DNA of 64,000 bases from Streptomyces sp. NRRL B-3428 (lineage in GTDB: Bacteria > Actinomycetota > Actinomycetes > Streptomycetales > Streptomycetaceae), in contig JOGW01000002.1 in the NCBI GenBank assembly GCA_000721375.1, positions 434,001 to 498,000 on the forward strand, written 5' to 3'. The notes below the pieces were generated by a model. The model ran no database searches. It saw only the letters and a list, made by a program, of their open reading frames with translations, and was not told the DNA's origin. Below are positions 18,268 through 28,464 of the stretch, one piece after another. Both the position numbers and the translations under genes were made by a program. Every line of letters begins with the position of its first letter. Position 1 is the first letter of the stretch.

Positions 18268-19224
18268 TCACGAAAGGTCCTCCCGGATGCGCTGTGCCGC
18301 GCGGCACCGCGCCGGGGCCGCCCTGCGGTTCTCGGCGATCTCTTCCTCGGTGGGCAGCTCGGCGCCACGGGTCAGAAGCTTCAGGCGCGGCTGGTACTGC
18401 TCGGGCACCACCGGCAGGCCGGGCGGCGCGGTGTTGGCCGCACCTTCCGCGAACACCTGCTTGACCAGGCGGTCTTCGAGCGAGTGATACGACAGGACCG
18501 CGATGCGGCCGCCGACCGCGAGCGACTTGACCGCCGCGGGGATCGCCTGCTCCAGGACGGTGAGTTCACCGTTGACCTCGATCCGCAGCGCCTGGAAGGT
18601 GCGCTTGGCGGGGTTGCCCCCGGTGCGCTTGGCGGCCTGCGGCAGTGCGTCACGGATCAGTTCGACGAGCCGTGCGCTGTTGGAGAACGGCTCCTTGTCG
18701 CGCTCGCGCACGACCGCGCTGACGATCCGCTTGGCCTGCTTCTCCTCGCCGTACGCCCGCAGGATTCTGACGAGTTCGCCCGGCGCGTAGGTGTTGAGCA
18801 CCTCGGCGGCGCTCATCCCCGTCGTCTGGTCCATGCGCATGTCGAGCGGTGCGTCCTGCGCGTAGGCGAACCCGCGGTCGGCCTCGTCGAGTTGCATCGA
18901 GGAGACACCGAGGTCGAACAGGACGCCCTGGACCTTGGGGATGCCGAGACGGCTCAGTACGTCGGGGAGTTCGTCGTAGACGGCGTGCACCAAGGTGGCG
19001 CGCTCACCGAAGGGTGCGAGGCGTTCCCCGGACAGGCGCAGTGCTTCCTTGTCGCGGTCGAGCGCGACGAGGCGGGCCTCGGGGAACTGCTGCAGCAGAG
19101 CCTCGCTGTGTCCGCCGAGGCCGAGGGTGCAGTCGACGACGACCGCCCCCGGTTCGGTGAGCGCGGGGGCCAACAGGTCCAGGCACCGCTGGAGCATCAC
19201 CGGGACGTGTCGCTGCTCGCTCAA
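18268..19224 (-). CDS. rsmH: 16S rRNA (cytosine-1402-N4) methyltransferase RsmH (MraW)
   Basis: RsmH methylates N4 of C1402 in 16S rRNA using S-adenosylmethionine and is usually among the first dcw genes. The SAM-binding motif [11 protein letters not shown] is at about residues 30-40. Further family marks are [43 protein letters not shown]-equivalent [26 protein letters not shown] and [14 protein letters not shown]. The start codon is TTG (19222-19224), with AGAGGG 5 nt before it; the encoded N-terminus [18 protein letters not shown] matches the family. No mraZ gene precedes it; the gene upstream is a divergent carbonic anhydrase. Confidence 0.97.
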   Translation of the reverse strand: MSEQRHVPVMLQRCLDLLAPALTEPGAVVVDCTLGLGGHSEALLQQFPEARLVALDRDKEALRLSGERLAPFGERATLVHAVYDELPDVLSRLGIPKVQGVLFDLGVSSMQLDEADRGFAYAQDAPLDMRMDQTTGMSAAEVLNTYAPGELVRILRAYGEEKQAKRIVSAVVRERDKEPFSNSARLVELIRDALPQAAKRTGGNPAKRTFQALRIEVNGELTVLEQAIPAAVKSLAVGGRIAVLSYHSLEDRLVKQVFAEGAANTAPPGLPVVPEQYQPRLKLLTRGAELPTEEEIAENRRAAPARCRAAQRIREDLS

Positions 19225-19368
19225 CGCACCCTCTCAGGTCGGGTGCGGCACACGTACGCGCTGGGTCCCGTACGTACGACCGCACGCGCGGGGAGCCCGT
19301 CCTTCGTGGGGGACGGTCTCCTGGAGTTCGGTAACCGCCGGACGCGTACACGTCTGTCGGTTCGCGTC

Positions 19369-19396
19369 ACTTTAGTCCACCGCCTCTCGCGGTCAA
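19369..19396 (-). promoter_or_regulatory. Promoter for rsmH and the upstream end of the dcw run
   Basis: On the minus strand TTGACC (19396-19391) and TAAAGT (19374-19369) are separated by 16 nt, close to the Streptomyces housekeeping sigma consensus. The predicted start near 19362 leaves a leader of about 140 nt before the TTG codon of rsmH. The rest of the 322-nt divergent gap (19225-19546) shows no other clear element; a TTGACG at 19485-19490 faces the carbonic anhydrase gene but lacks a well-spaced -10 box. Confidence 0.6.
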
Positions 19397-19546
19397 TCAA
19401 CCGGGCGAGCGCGTCGCAGCGCCACTCCCTCACCCGTACGGGTCTCACCGCTCACTCCTGTGGAGTGCGTCACGACAAGGCCGTTTGACGTTCTTTGTCA
19501 CCTCTCACAGCGGGTGTGTATACACATTCACCGCTACCGTTTTGCC

Positions 19547-20095
19547 ATGTCGACTTCGCGATCGCTTTCCCCGAACCCGGACAGCGCCATATCCGGGCAG
19601 GGCACCGTCACCGACCGACTCGTCGAGGCGAACCAGAACTACGCGGCTGACTTCGTGGACCCGGGCATGGACGCCCGTCCGGTCCTCAAGGTCGCCGTCG
19701 TGGCCTGCATGGACGCCCGACTCGACCTGCACGACGCGCTGGGCCTCGAGCTCGGCGACTGCCACACGATCCGCAACGCGGGCGGTGTGGTCACCGACGA
19801 CGTGATCCGCTCGCTCACCATCAGCCAGCGTGCGCTCGGCACCAAGAGCGTGGTCCTGATCCACCACACCGGCTGCGGTCTGCTCACCCTCACCGAGGAC
19901 TTCCGGCACGAGATCGAGGACGAGGTCGGCCAGCGCCCGTCCTGGGCGGTCGAGGCCTTCCGCGATGTGGACCAGGACGTACGCCAGTCCATGGCCCGCG
20001 TACGCACCTCGCCGTTCCTGCTGCACACCGACGACGTCCGCGGCTTCGTCTTCGACGTCCAGACAGGCCTCCTCCAGGAGATCGACGCGGCCTGA
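19547..20095 (+). CDS. Beta-class carbonic anhydrase
   Basis: A 182-residue zinc enzyme that interconverts CO2 and bicarbonate. The active-site pattern of beta carbonic anhydrases is present: CMDAR with Cys54, Asp56 and Arg58, then HHTGCG with His107 and Cys110 as the other zinc ligands, and the IRNAGG stretch at 76-81. This is the short form common in actinobacteria (no long C-terminal extension). ATG 19547 was chosen; an in-frame ATG at 19460 would add 29 residues rich in Arg, His and Cys unlike the family. It is divergent from rsmH and has no obvious operon partner. Confidence 0.93.
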   Translation: MSTSRSLSPNPDSAISGQGTVTDRLVEANQNYAADFVDPGMDARPVLKVAVVACMDARLDLHDALGLELGDCHTIRNAGGVVTDDVIRSLTISQRALGTKSVVLIHHTGCGLLTLTEDFRHEIEDEVGQRPSWAVEAFRDVDQDVRQSMARVRTSPFLLHTDDVRGFVFDVQTGLLQEIDAA

Positions 20096-20344
20096 GATAC
20101 GCCGGGCGCCCCCGCACGGCGCCCGGCGCGCACCCCTTCCCGAGCGACCGCGCCGCACCGTATACCCTCCCAAAACCCGACATAGGACAGTCAGTTGTCC
20201 GCAGGCAAGTGACACGAACGGGTAACGGCAACAAGAATGCGGGGGAGGCATCGCGCCCGGAACCATCCGGTGGCGATGTCCGTGTTTCGGGGTGGGCCGG
20301 TCGCACAGAGACCGCGGCCCAAGAACGGGCCGAGGAGGGCCGGG

Positions 20345-21402
<1,058 letters not shown>

Positions 21403-21403
<1 letters not shown>

Positions 21404-22803
21404 TGCAGGCCGGGGGGCCGGCGCAGGGAACCGCACCACGAGCCTGGAGCGGGACGCCCCAGTGGGACGAGAAGGAGACGGACAAGGGCGGACTGCGCAC
21501 CGCCTTCGCCGGACTGACCACCCGCGGCCGGTCGTTCCTGGCCGCGGGGGTGGCCGCCGCGGTCTGCGCGTTCGTGCTCGGCCAGGGCGATCTGCTCAGG
21601 GTAGGGATGCTGCTCGCCGTACTGCCCCTGGTCAGCGCGCTCGTGCTCTACCGCACCCGCTATCGCGTCGCCGGTTCGCGCAGGCTCTCGCCCGCGCGGG
21701 TGCCCGCGGGCTCGGAGTCGCGGGTGCATCTGCGGATGGACAACGTGTCGCGGCTGCCCACCGGGCTCCTGATGCTGCAGGACCGGGTGCCGTACGTGCT
21801 CGGGCCGCGGCCGCGGTTCGTGCTCGACCGGGTCGAGGCGGGCGGGCGGCGTGAGGTGTCGTACCGGGTGCGCTCCGATCTGCGCGGACGCTATCCGCTC
21901 GGGCCGCTGCAGCTCAGGCTGAGCGATCCGTTCGGGATGTGCGAACTGACCCGTTCCTTCAGCGCGTTCGACACCCTGACGGTGATTCCGCGCGTCGAGG
22001 CGCTGCCCGCGGTACGGCTCTCGGGCGAGTCGCAGGGTTACGGCGACGGGCGGCAGCGCACCCTCGCACTGGCCGGCGAGGACGATGTGATCCCGCGCGG
22101 CTACCGGCACGGCGACGATCTGCGCCGGGTGCACTGGCGCTCGACGGCGAAGTACGGCGAACTGATGGTGCGCCGCGAGGAGCAGCCGCAACGGGCGCGC
22201 TGCACCGTCCTGTTGGACACGCGCCGGATCGCCCACCAGGGCGCGGGCCCCGACTCGGCCTTCGAGTGGGCGGTCTCGGGCGCGGCATCGGCGCTGGTGC
22301 ATATGCTGGAACGGGGCTTCTCCGTACGGCTGCTGACCGACGCCGGCACCTCCGTGCCCGGTGAGGGATCCGACGGGTTCGCGGGCTCCACACAGGAGTC
22401 GGCCGATGCGGCGGGCCTGATGATGGACACGCTCGCCGTGATCGACCACTCCGACGGCGCGGGCCTGTCCCGTGCGTACGACGTGCTGCGCGGTGGCGGC
22501 GAGGGACTCCTGATCGCGTTCCTCGGCGATCTCGACGAGGAACAGGCGGCCGTGGCCGCGCGGATGCGTCAGCGCAGCGGCGCCGCGGTGGCCTTCGTGG
22601 TGGACAACGAGGCCTGGGCGCATGGCGCTCAGGGCCCCTCCGCCCAGCTCGAGGAGCGGCTGCGGCTGCTGCGCGAGGCGGGCTGGACGGCGCTCGCGGT
22701 ACCGCCGGGACTGCCGCTGCCCGAGCTGTGGCGGCAGGCGGACCGGCAGCGTACGGGCGTCGTGGGGCGTTCCGAAGCACAGTCGACAGGGGGATGGTCA
22801 TGA
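21403..22803 (+). CDS. DUF58 domain membrane protein
   Basis: A 466-residue protein with two close N-terminal hydrophobic segments (FLAAGVAAAVCAFVLG and MLLAVLPLVSALVLY) and a cytoplasmic or peripheral DUF58 domain. The DUF58 hallmark is GEDDVIPRGYRHGDDLRRVHWRSTAK in two parts, followed by YGELMVRREEQP; the region behind resembles a vWA-like fold (RCTVLLDTRRI). ATG overlaps the MoxR stop by 1 nt (TGATG), and its own stop overlaps the transglutaminase start (ATGA). The three proteins therefore probably act together in the envelope; no biochemical function is established for the family in Streptomyces. Confidence 0.92.
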
Positions 22804-25211
22804 GCGGCCGCACACGGCTCACGCTGTGCGCCTACGCCGCCACACTGATGGCGGCCTGCGCGCTGGCGCCGCTGGTCAACTCGTGGGCGTGGCTGGTGCA
22901 GGGCGCGTTCCTGCTGGCCGTGCAGTCGGGGGTGGGAGCAGCCGCCCGCCGTGTCCCGCTGGCCCGTCCGGTGACGGTGGCCGCACAGGTCCTGGTGACG
23001 TTGCTGCTGCTGACCTTCTTCTTCGCACGGGACCAGGCCTTCGGTCTGATCGTGCCGAGCCCGGACTCGCTCCGGGAGTTCGGGCTGCTCCTGCAGGCCG
23101 GTGGCCAGGATGTCGGGCAGTACTCGACTCCGGCGCCGCTGACCGACGGCATCCGGCTGATGCTGGTGGGCGGCGTGCTCGTGATCGGTCTCCTCGTGGA
23201 CGCGCTCGCGGTGACCTTCCGCAGCGCCGCTCCCGCGGGGCTGCCGCTGCTCGCCCTGTACTCGGTCGCCGCCGGGCTCTCCGACGGCGGCGCGGGTTCG
23301 CTGCTCTTCCTGCTCGCCGCGGGCGGCTATCTTCTGCTGCTGCTCGCCGAGGGCCGTGACCGGCTCTCGCAGTGGGGCCGGGTCTTCGGCGGCGCACCGC
23401 GCCGTGCGAGCCAGTACTCCTCCGGGCTCGACGGAAGCGGGGCCACCGCACCGGTGCGCACCGGGCGGCGGATCGGTGCCGTCGCGCTGGGCGTCGCGCT
23501 GGTGGTGCCGGCGTCGCTGCCCGTGCTCGACACCGGTCTCTTCGACCCCACGGGCGGTGGTGGAGGCGGTGGCGGGGGCGGCACGATCTCCGCGGTGAAC
23601 CCGCTGGTCTCGCTGCAGAACAGCCTGAACCAGCCGAACGACCGCGAGGTGCTCAAGTACCGCACGGACGCCGAGTCCACCCAGGACATGTATCTGCGGA
23701 TCGTGTCGCTCGACCGGTTCGACGGCACGTCCTGGAAGCCGGCCGAACGCTCGATCACCGAGGTGCCCTCGACGTTCCCGCAGCCGCGCGGGCTCAGCGG
23801 GGACGTGAACACCAAGGAGGTCACGACCCAGATCTCGGCCGCGGACGACTACGCGCAGGACTGGCTGCCGATGCCGTATCCGGCGACCGAGGTCGACATC
23901 GACGGCAACTGGCGCTTCGAACCCATCGGGCGCACCCTCGTCGGTGATCGCGGGGAGACGACCCGGAGCAAGGCGTACACGGTCAAGAGCCTGATCGTGC
24001 AGCCGACCGCGGCCAAACTGGCCGGGGCCCCGACGCCCAACTCCGACATCGTCCGCGAGTTCACCAAGGTGCCCGCCTCGCTGCCCCGCGACGTGTACGA
24101 CAGGGCGCAGGAGGTGACCGAAGGCGCCGCCAACCCCTACGAAGCAGCCGTGAAGCTACAGGACTACTTCGCGGTCAGCGGCGGGTTCACCTACGACACC
24201 CAGGTCGACGCGGGCAGCGGGTCGGCGGCCATCAGCCGCTTCCTGAAGGACAAGGAGGGCTTCTGCGTCCACTTCTCCTTCTCGATGGCGGCGATGGCCC
24301 GCACCCTCGGCATTCCGTCCCGGGTCGCGGTGGGCTTCACGCCCGGATCGCCGACCTCGGACGGTGCGATGTCGGTGGGGCTGCGCGATGCGCACGCCTG
24401 GCCCGAGCTGTACTTCGAGGGTGTGGGCTGGACCCGCTTCGAGCCCACGCCGACTCGTGGTTCGGCGCCCGTCTACACCCGTGAGGACACCCCGTCGGAC
24501 ACCCCGACCACCGCGGCGCCCTCGTCCTCGGACTCGGCGGCGCCCAGCGATTCCGCCTCGCCCACGGCCTCCCAGTCGTGCGCGCCGGAGCTGCGGCGGT
24601 TCAACGAGTGCGGTTCGCAGGAGCCCGGCGCCGCCGGTTCCGGCGCGGGTGGCGGTCCGCCCTGGGACACGATCCTGTGGATCGCGTCCGGGGTACTGGT
24701 CCTCATCGTGGTGCCGTTGCTGCCACTGATGTGGCGAACGCGGATCCGGCAGGTACGGCTCGGTTCAGGGGGCCGCACCCCGGCGGACGGGGTGGCCCGG
24801 ACGCTGGCCGCGTGGCTCGAAGTCACCGACACCGCCTGGGATCACGGCATCCTGCCCGACGAGGCGCAGACGCCGCGCAAGGCGGCGGCTCGGATCGTCC
24901 GGCTCGGTGAGCTGGACACGGATGCGGCCGAGGCGGTGCACCGGATCGCGGCGGCGGTGGAGCAGGTGCTCTACGCGCCTGTGCCGCGTCCCGCGCCCGG
25001 CGTGGCCGAGGACGTACGCCGGCTGCGGGCGGGCCTGGCCATGACGATGAGCCGCAGCATCCGGCTGCGCGCGAGGTTCGCACCGCGTTCGGCTGTCCGG
25101 GTGGCCTGGTCCCTCTCGGACCGCTGGACCACCTTCAAGATCCGCTGGGGCGGCGGCCGCTGGAGCCTGGACCGGTTGGTGCCACGGCGGGCGGGCGACT
25201 CCCCAAAGTAG
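22800..25211 (+). CDS. Transglutaminase-like membrane protein (TgpA/DUF3488 type)
   Basis: An 803-residue polytopic protein. The N-terminal third has about six membrane segments (DUF3488). An extracytoplasmic part begins with a run of ten Gly residues near 255 and contains the transglutaminase/protease core with the nucleophile candidate Cys489 in KEGFCVHFSFSMAAMARTLG and His532 in RDAHAWPELYFEGVGWTRF. A Ser/Thr/Pro/Ala linker, a further membrane helix (about 623-645) and a cytoplasmic DUF4129-like C-terminus follow. TgpA of Pseudomonas is an essential periplasmic protein of the same type. The substrate is unknown. It ends the MoxR-DUF58-TgpA operon. Confidence 0.93.
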   Translation: MSGRTRLTLCAYAATLMAACALAPLVNSWAWLVQGAFLLAVQSGVGAAARRVPLARPVTVAAQVLVTLLLLTFFFARDQAFGLIVPSPDSLREFGLLLQAGGQDVGQYSTPAPLTDGIRLMLVGGVLVIGLLVDALAVTFRSAAPAGLPLLALYSVAAGLSDGGAGSLLFLLAAGGYLLLLLAEGRDRLSQWGRVFGGAPRRASQYSSGLDGSGATAPVRTGRRIGAVALGVALVVPASLPVLDTGLFDPTGGGGGGGGGGTISAVNPLVSLQNSLNQPNDREVLKYRTDAESTQDMYLRIVSLDRFDGTSWKPAERSITEVPSTFPQPRGLSGDVNTKEVTTQISAADDYAQDWLPMPYPATEVDIDGNWRFEPIGRTLVGDRGETTRSKAYTVKSLIVQPTAAKLAGAPTPNSDIVREFTKVPASLPRDVYDRAQEVTEGAANPYEAAVKLQDYFAVSGGFTYDTQVDAGSGSAAISRFLKDKEGFCVHFSFSMAAMARTLGIPSRVAVGFTPGSPTSDGAMSVGLRDAHAWPELYFEGVGWTRFEPTPTRGSAPVYTREDTPSDTPTTAAPSSSDSAAPSDSASPTASQSCAPELRRFNECGSQEPGAAGSGAGGGPPWDTILWIASGVLVLIVVPLLPLMWRTRIRQVRLGSGGRTPADGVARTLAAWLEVTDTAWDHGILPDEAQTPRKAAARIVRLGELDTDAAEAVHRIAAAVEQVLYAPVPRPAPGVAEDVRRLRAGLAMTMSRSIRLRARFAPRSAVRVAWSLSDRWTTFKIRWGGGRWSLDRLVPRRAGDSPK

Positions 25212-25215
25212 CGAC

Positions 25216-25253
25216 GTGAGGGGGGTGGGGGCACGCGCCCCCACCCCCCTCAC
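25216..25253. terminator. Hairpin after the transglutaminase operon
   Basis: A perfect 17-bp stem (25216-25232 with 25237-25253) with a 4-nt loop starts 4 nt after the stop codon of the transglutaminase gene. It is very GC-rich and without a U-tract. Confidence 0.85.
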
Positions 25254-25315
25254 GCTTGCCCGCACAGGGGTCCGACGCGGAAAGCCACGGCCCCGGAGTC
25301 CTGACGAACGACATG

Positions 25316-25355
25316 GGTGTGGGGCGGACCGCTGAAACGCGATCCGCCCCACACC
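25316..25355 (-). terminator. Hairpin after the DUF3040 gene
   Basis: A perfect 13-bp stem (25316-25328 with 25343-25355) and a 14-nt loop lie 17 nt beyond the stop of the minus-strand DUF3040 gene. Together with the hairpin at 25216-25253 it insulates two convergent transcripts. Confidence 0.75.
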
Positions 25356-25372
25356 TCATGTTCAGATGGAAG

Positions 25373-25786
25373 CTACTGGCCCTCGTCGCGGCGGCGCTGC
25401 CAGCGCTGCTCGATCCGGTCCATCATCGACCGGCGCTGCCGGCCCTGACGCCGCGTGGTCGGGGGAGCTGCGCCGCCCTGACCGGCCACCGCGCCGGGAG
25501 CCTGCTCGCCGGGCTTGGGCGCCTTGCGCCAACCGGTTACCGCGAGCACCGCACAGCCGAGCATGACGAGGAATCCCACCACGCTGATCCAGATCTGCTT
25601 CGCGACCATTCCTGCCATGAGGAGCGCGATACCCACAAGAAAGCCGGCGACCGCTTGGTAGACCCGCTTCCGGGTGTACGTACGCAGCCCGCTTCCCTCA
25701 AGCGCTGTCGCGAACTTGGGATCTTCGGCGTACAGCGCTCGCTCCATCTGCTCGAGCATGCGCTGCTCGTGCTCTGAGAGCGGCAC
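25373..25786 (-). CDS. DUF3040 small membrane protein
   Basis: A 137-residue protein of the actinobacterial DUF3040 family. The N-terminus VPLSEHEQRMLEQMERALYA and the following EDPKFATAL are the family signature. Two adjacent transmembrane helices (VAGFLVGIALLMAGMVAKQI and ISVVGFLVMLGCAVLAVTGW) are followed by a basic, Gln/Arg-rich cytoplasmic tail ending RWQRRRDEGQ. The GTG at 25786 is preceded by GAGGAGGG at good spacing; an ATG-like start five codons upstream lacks one. No function is known. Confidence 0.9.
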   Translation of the reverse strand: MPLSEHEQRMLEQMERALYAEDPKFATALEGSGLRTYTRKRVYQAVAGFLVGIALLMAGMVAKQIWISVVGFLVMLGCAVLAVTGWRKAPKPGEQAPGAVAGQGGAAPPTTRRQGRQRRSMMDRIEQRWQRRRDEGQ

Positions 25787-26140
25787 GGAGTCCCTCCTCA
25801 TCGTGCAGTCGCCGGGGCGACCGGGGGTCCCCTTCAGGATAGGCAGGGAATCGCCCCCGTGAAACCCGCCCCTCTACGCCAATTCGCCATTCCGGCCCGC
25901 CATGGCGCCCGAAGCTGAGGCGTTCATTCCCCAGTGGTACGGCCGTCATGCCGGTCGGTGTCCCTCGATCATACGGGTCAGGGGACCTGATCGGGGGGCC
26001 TGTGGCGTACTCCATCTGCGGCTGCGCCCCTGATCAGGGGGACCGTGCGGGACGGCGAACCTCCGCTCGGCGCTCCTGTCCCGCGCGGCACCGGAGTTCC
26101 GGCCACGACGGCCGTATTTCACCCCCTCGGGAGTGCGGGC
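25787..26140. other. Intergenic region with a 14-bp palindrome
   Basis: A 354-nt non-coding gap lies between DUF3040 (start) and the methyltransferase (stop), both on the minus strand. I see one perfect palindrome, CCCCTGATCAGGGG at 26027-26040, and a partial copy GGGGACCTGATC at 25981-25992. They could be an operator for the DUF3040 promoter, or the palindrome could fold into a weak terminator behind the methyltransferase gene. Nothing else is recognisable. Confidence 0.4.
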
Positions 26141-26896
26141 TCAGCCCTTCTCCCCCAGTACGTGCAGCTGGGTGGCGACAGCGTGGAAAGCGGGCTGCTC
26201 GGCGGCCGCCGCCTCGAGCTTGATCAGCGCGTCGAGGGCGCCCGGCTCGGTGTCCACCAGGACGCCCGGCACCAGGTCGGCGAAGACCCGCACCCCGTGC
26301 ACGGAGGCGACCCGGAGGCCTCCGTCCGAGACGAGACCGGTCAGCTGCTCGGCGCTGAAGCGGCGCGGCACCGGGTCGCCCTCGCCCCAGCGCCCGTCCG
26401 GGTCGGTCAGGGCGTGCCGGGCCTCGGTGAAGTGGCCGGCCAGGGCGCGGGCGAGCACGGCGCCGCCGACGCCCGCGGCGAGCAGGCTGAGGACGCCGCT
26501 GTCGCGCAGCGCGCCCGCCACGTTCCGTACCCCCTCGGCCGCGTCGTCCACGTACTCCAGGACGCCATGGCAGAGCACCGCGTCGTACGCACCGCGCTCG
26601 ACCACGTCGAACAGGCCGTGCACATCGCCCTGCACGCCGCTCACCCGCTCGGCGACCCCGGCCTCGGCGGCCCGCCGCTCCAGCGCGAACAGCGCGTTGG
26701 GGCTCGGGTCGACGACCGTGACGCGGTGGCCGAGCGCGGCGACGGGCACGGCGAACTTGCCGCTGCCGCCGCCGGTGTCGAGTACGTCGAGGCACTCGCG
26801 TCCGGTCGCCTTCACCTGCCGGTCGAGGGCCTCTTTCAGTACCTCCCAGACCACGGCGGTACGGAGGGAAGCACGGGGGCGCATCGGGTCCGACAC
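26141..26896 (-). CDS. Class I SAM-dependent methyltransferase
   Basis: A 251-residue cytoplasmic Rossmann-fold methyltransferase. Motif I is VLDTGGGSGKFAVPVAALGH (residues about 39-58), the acidic residue after beta-2 is in VTVVDPSPNAL, motif II-like GVQGDVHGL follows, and post-II is YDAVLCHGVLEYVDD. This is the CmoA/UbiE-like small-molecule methyltransferase pattern; the acceptor cannot be told from sequence. The GTG start has GAGGAG 5-6 nt upstream. It lies 99 nt after the HEPN-like gene on the same strand. Confidence 0.9.
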   Translation of the reverse strand: MSDPMRPRASLRTAVVWEVLKEALDRQVKATGRECLDVLDTGGGSGKFAVPVAALGHRVTVVDPSPNALFALERRAAEAGVAERVSGVQGDVHGLFDVVERGAYDAVLCHGVLEYVDDAAEGVRNVAGALRDSGVLSLLAAGVGGAVLARALAGHFTEARHALTDPDGRWGEGDPVPRRFSAEQLTGLVSDGGLRVASVHGVRVFADLVPGVLVDTEPGALDALIKLEAAAAEQPAFHAVATQLHVLGEKG

Positions 26897-26995
26897 GGTT
26901 ACTCCTCGGCGTGGCTCCGCCTGGTGAGGCGGGAGTGGGGACGGTTCGCCCCCAACCCTATTGCCTCCGCACGACCGCTCTCCGCGCCATGGAGC

Positions 26996-27523
26996 TCACC
27001 CCGCATCCGGCTGCTCGGGACGCGGCTGTGGAAGCACCGGCTGGAGCACCAGCATCCGCTCGACCAGGCGCAGGAACATCGCGACGTCGCGCAGCAGATC
27101 GTCGGCGTCGCGGATGGAGGCCGCGCCCTGGATGCCCGCGTCGGCGCGGGCCCGCTTGCTCGCGCCGGAGGCGAACAGGGCGCTCCACTCGGTGAGTTCG
27201 GGCGCTATCTCGGGGAGCACTTCCCAAGCGCTCCGGATCTTGGCCCGCTTGCGCGCGCTCGTCTCCGGCCGGCCCCGCGCGGCGAGCACGGCGGCGGCGG
27301 TGCGCAGGGCCGCTAGATGCGCGGCCGAATAGCGCTCGTTGGGGGTCTCCAGGCGGGCAGCCTCGTCGAGTCCGCTGCGGGCCTGGGCGAGCAGGTCGAG
27401 GGCGGCGGGCGGGGCCGAGGCCCGGCGCAGAACCGGGTGGACATCGCTCGCGGGACCGTTCAGTGAGGGGGCAGGGCCGGTGGCGCTGCGCCGGCGTGCG
27501 GCGGCTGCGTAGGAACTGGCCAT
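26996..27523 (-). CDS. SAV_6107-type HEPN-like protein
   Basis: A 175-residue, largely helical soluble protein. I recognise the actinobacterial family usually described as SAV_6107 family HEPN domain protein from ALDLLAQARSGLDEAARLET, NERYSAAHLAALRTAAAVLA and WEVLPEIAPELTEWSALFAS. The N-terminal 45 residues are Ala/Arg/Ser-rich and likely disordered. The catalytic HEPN RNase motif R-x4-6-H is not evident, so it may be a non-nuclease HEPN fold. ATG 27523 is preceded by AGGAGG with 6-nt spacing, better than an upstream ATG at 27553. It may share a transcript with the methyltransferase. Confidence 0.8.
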   Translation of the reverse strand: MASSYAAAARRRSATGPAPSLNGPASDVHPVLRRASAPPAALDLLAQARSGLDEAARLETPNERYSAAHLAALRTAAAVLAARGRPETSARKRAKIRSAWEVLPEIAPELTEWSALFASGASKRARADAGIQGAASIRDADDLLRDVAMFLRLVERMLVLQPVLPQPRPEQPDAG

Positions 27524-27704
27524 GACGAACCTCCTGTCGTCGTTTGACGGCACTGGCGGAGAAACCTGCCGTATGACCCCATCGTGAAGTACGCCACTGA
27601 CAATCGGCCCTGACCTGCCCTTTCACCTCGATCAAGCATTCGGTTACGGGAGTTGAGGGGCCGCGGCAGAACCCCCGCCCAGGGGCCGCGCAGGCGTCGT
27701 GTAA

Positions 27705-27734
27705 GTTTTTGCACTGACCAGTCAGTTCAAAAAC
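27705..27734. promoter_or_regulatory. 30-bp near-perfect palindrome, probable TetR-type operator
   Basis: The two 14-nt arms (27705-27718 and 27721-27734) are complementary at 13 of 14 positions around a central CA; the core reads ACTGACCAGTCAGT. It ends 13 nt before the ABC ATPase start codon. The size, symmetry and the presence of a TetR gene as third member of the same operon suggest autoregulation by that repressor. The binding assignment is inference. Confidence 0.72.
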
Positions 27735-27747
27735 AGGGGGCGGGGCA

Positions 27748-28464
27748 GTGCTCGCGGTAGAGGGGTTCGGGGTGCGGGGGCCCAGGGGGTGGGCCTTCCG
27801 GGAGGTGGGGTTCACGGCGGAGCCGGGGACGCTCACAGCCGTCGAGGGGCCGTCCGGGTCCGGGCGGACCTCGCTGCTGCTCGCACTGACGGGACGTATG
27901 CGCGCGACGGAGGGACGGGCCGAGGTCGGTGCGCTGCGGCTGCCCGCGCAGGCCGCCGCCGTACGCCGGATCAGCGCCCTCGCCCACGTCCCGGGCGTCA
28001 CCGATCTCGAACCGGCGCTGACCGTGGCCGAACATCTGCACGAACGGGCCCTGCTGCAAAGGCGGTTCGGCGGGTCGCTGCGCTCGCTCCTGAGGCCGCG
28101 CGCCGAGCGGGCCACCGCCGCCGCGCTCCTGCGCGAACGGGCACTGGGCAGAGCCGGCCTCGGCCTGGAGGCGCTCCCCAAGGGCTCGCGCACCGCCGTA
28201 CGCGATCTGGAGCGCATCGAGGCGCTGCGTCTGTCCGTGGCGCTCGCGCTGATCGGCGAGCCGCGGCTGCTCGCCGTGGACGACCTCGGCCTGAAGCTCT
28301 CCGCGAGCGAAGTCGAGGCCGCCTGGCGGATGTTGGCGGCGGTCGCCGAGGACGGGACGACCGTCGTGGCCGTGGGGCACGGGGCGCCCGAGTCCGTACG
28401 GAAAGTCGAGCTTGGACACGAGAAGGGGGCGGCCGATGCGCTCGCCGAAACTGGCCGCTCTTGA
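27748..28464 (+). CDS. ABC-type ATPase with degenerate motifs
   Basis: A 238-residue protein with the overall layout of an ABC nucleotide-binding domain. The Walker A region is GPSGSGRTS (residues 34-42), in which the usual Lys is Arg40. The Walker B region is RLLAVDDLG, with Asp178-Asp179 in place of Asp-Glu. A canonical LSGGQ signature is missing; the equivalent segment reads GSRTAVRDLERIEALRLSVA. A C-terminal switch His is possible in VVAVGHGAPES. It overlaps the YhgE/Pip permease gene by 29 nt, so the pair probably forms an exporter. Whether it hydrolyses ATP efficiently is uncertain. Confidence 0.82.
   Translation: MLAVEGFGVRGPRGWAFREVGFTAEPGTLTAVEGPSGSGRTSLLLALTGRMRATEGRAEVGALRLPAQAAAVRRISALAHVPGVTDLEPALTVAEHLHERALLQRRFGGSLRSLLRPRAERATAAALLRERALGRAGLGLEALPKGSRTAVRDLERIEALRLSVALALIGEPRLLAVDDLGLKLSASEVEAAWRMLAAVAEDGTTVVAVGHGAPESVRKVELGHEKGAADALAETGRS

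Noticed and set aside
19485..19524. TTGACG and TATACA ahead of the carbonic anhydrase gene as a promoter.
   Set aside because: The two boxes are 28 nt apart, too far for a sigma-70-type promoter.
23554..23583. The Gly-coding run in the transglutaminase gene as a phase-variable tract.
   Set aside because: The ten Gly codons are mixed (GGC, GGT, GGA, GGG), so there is no homopolymer or simple unit for slippage.
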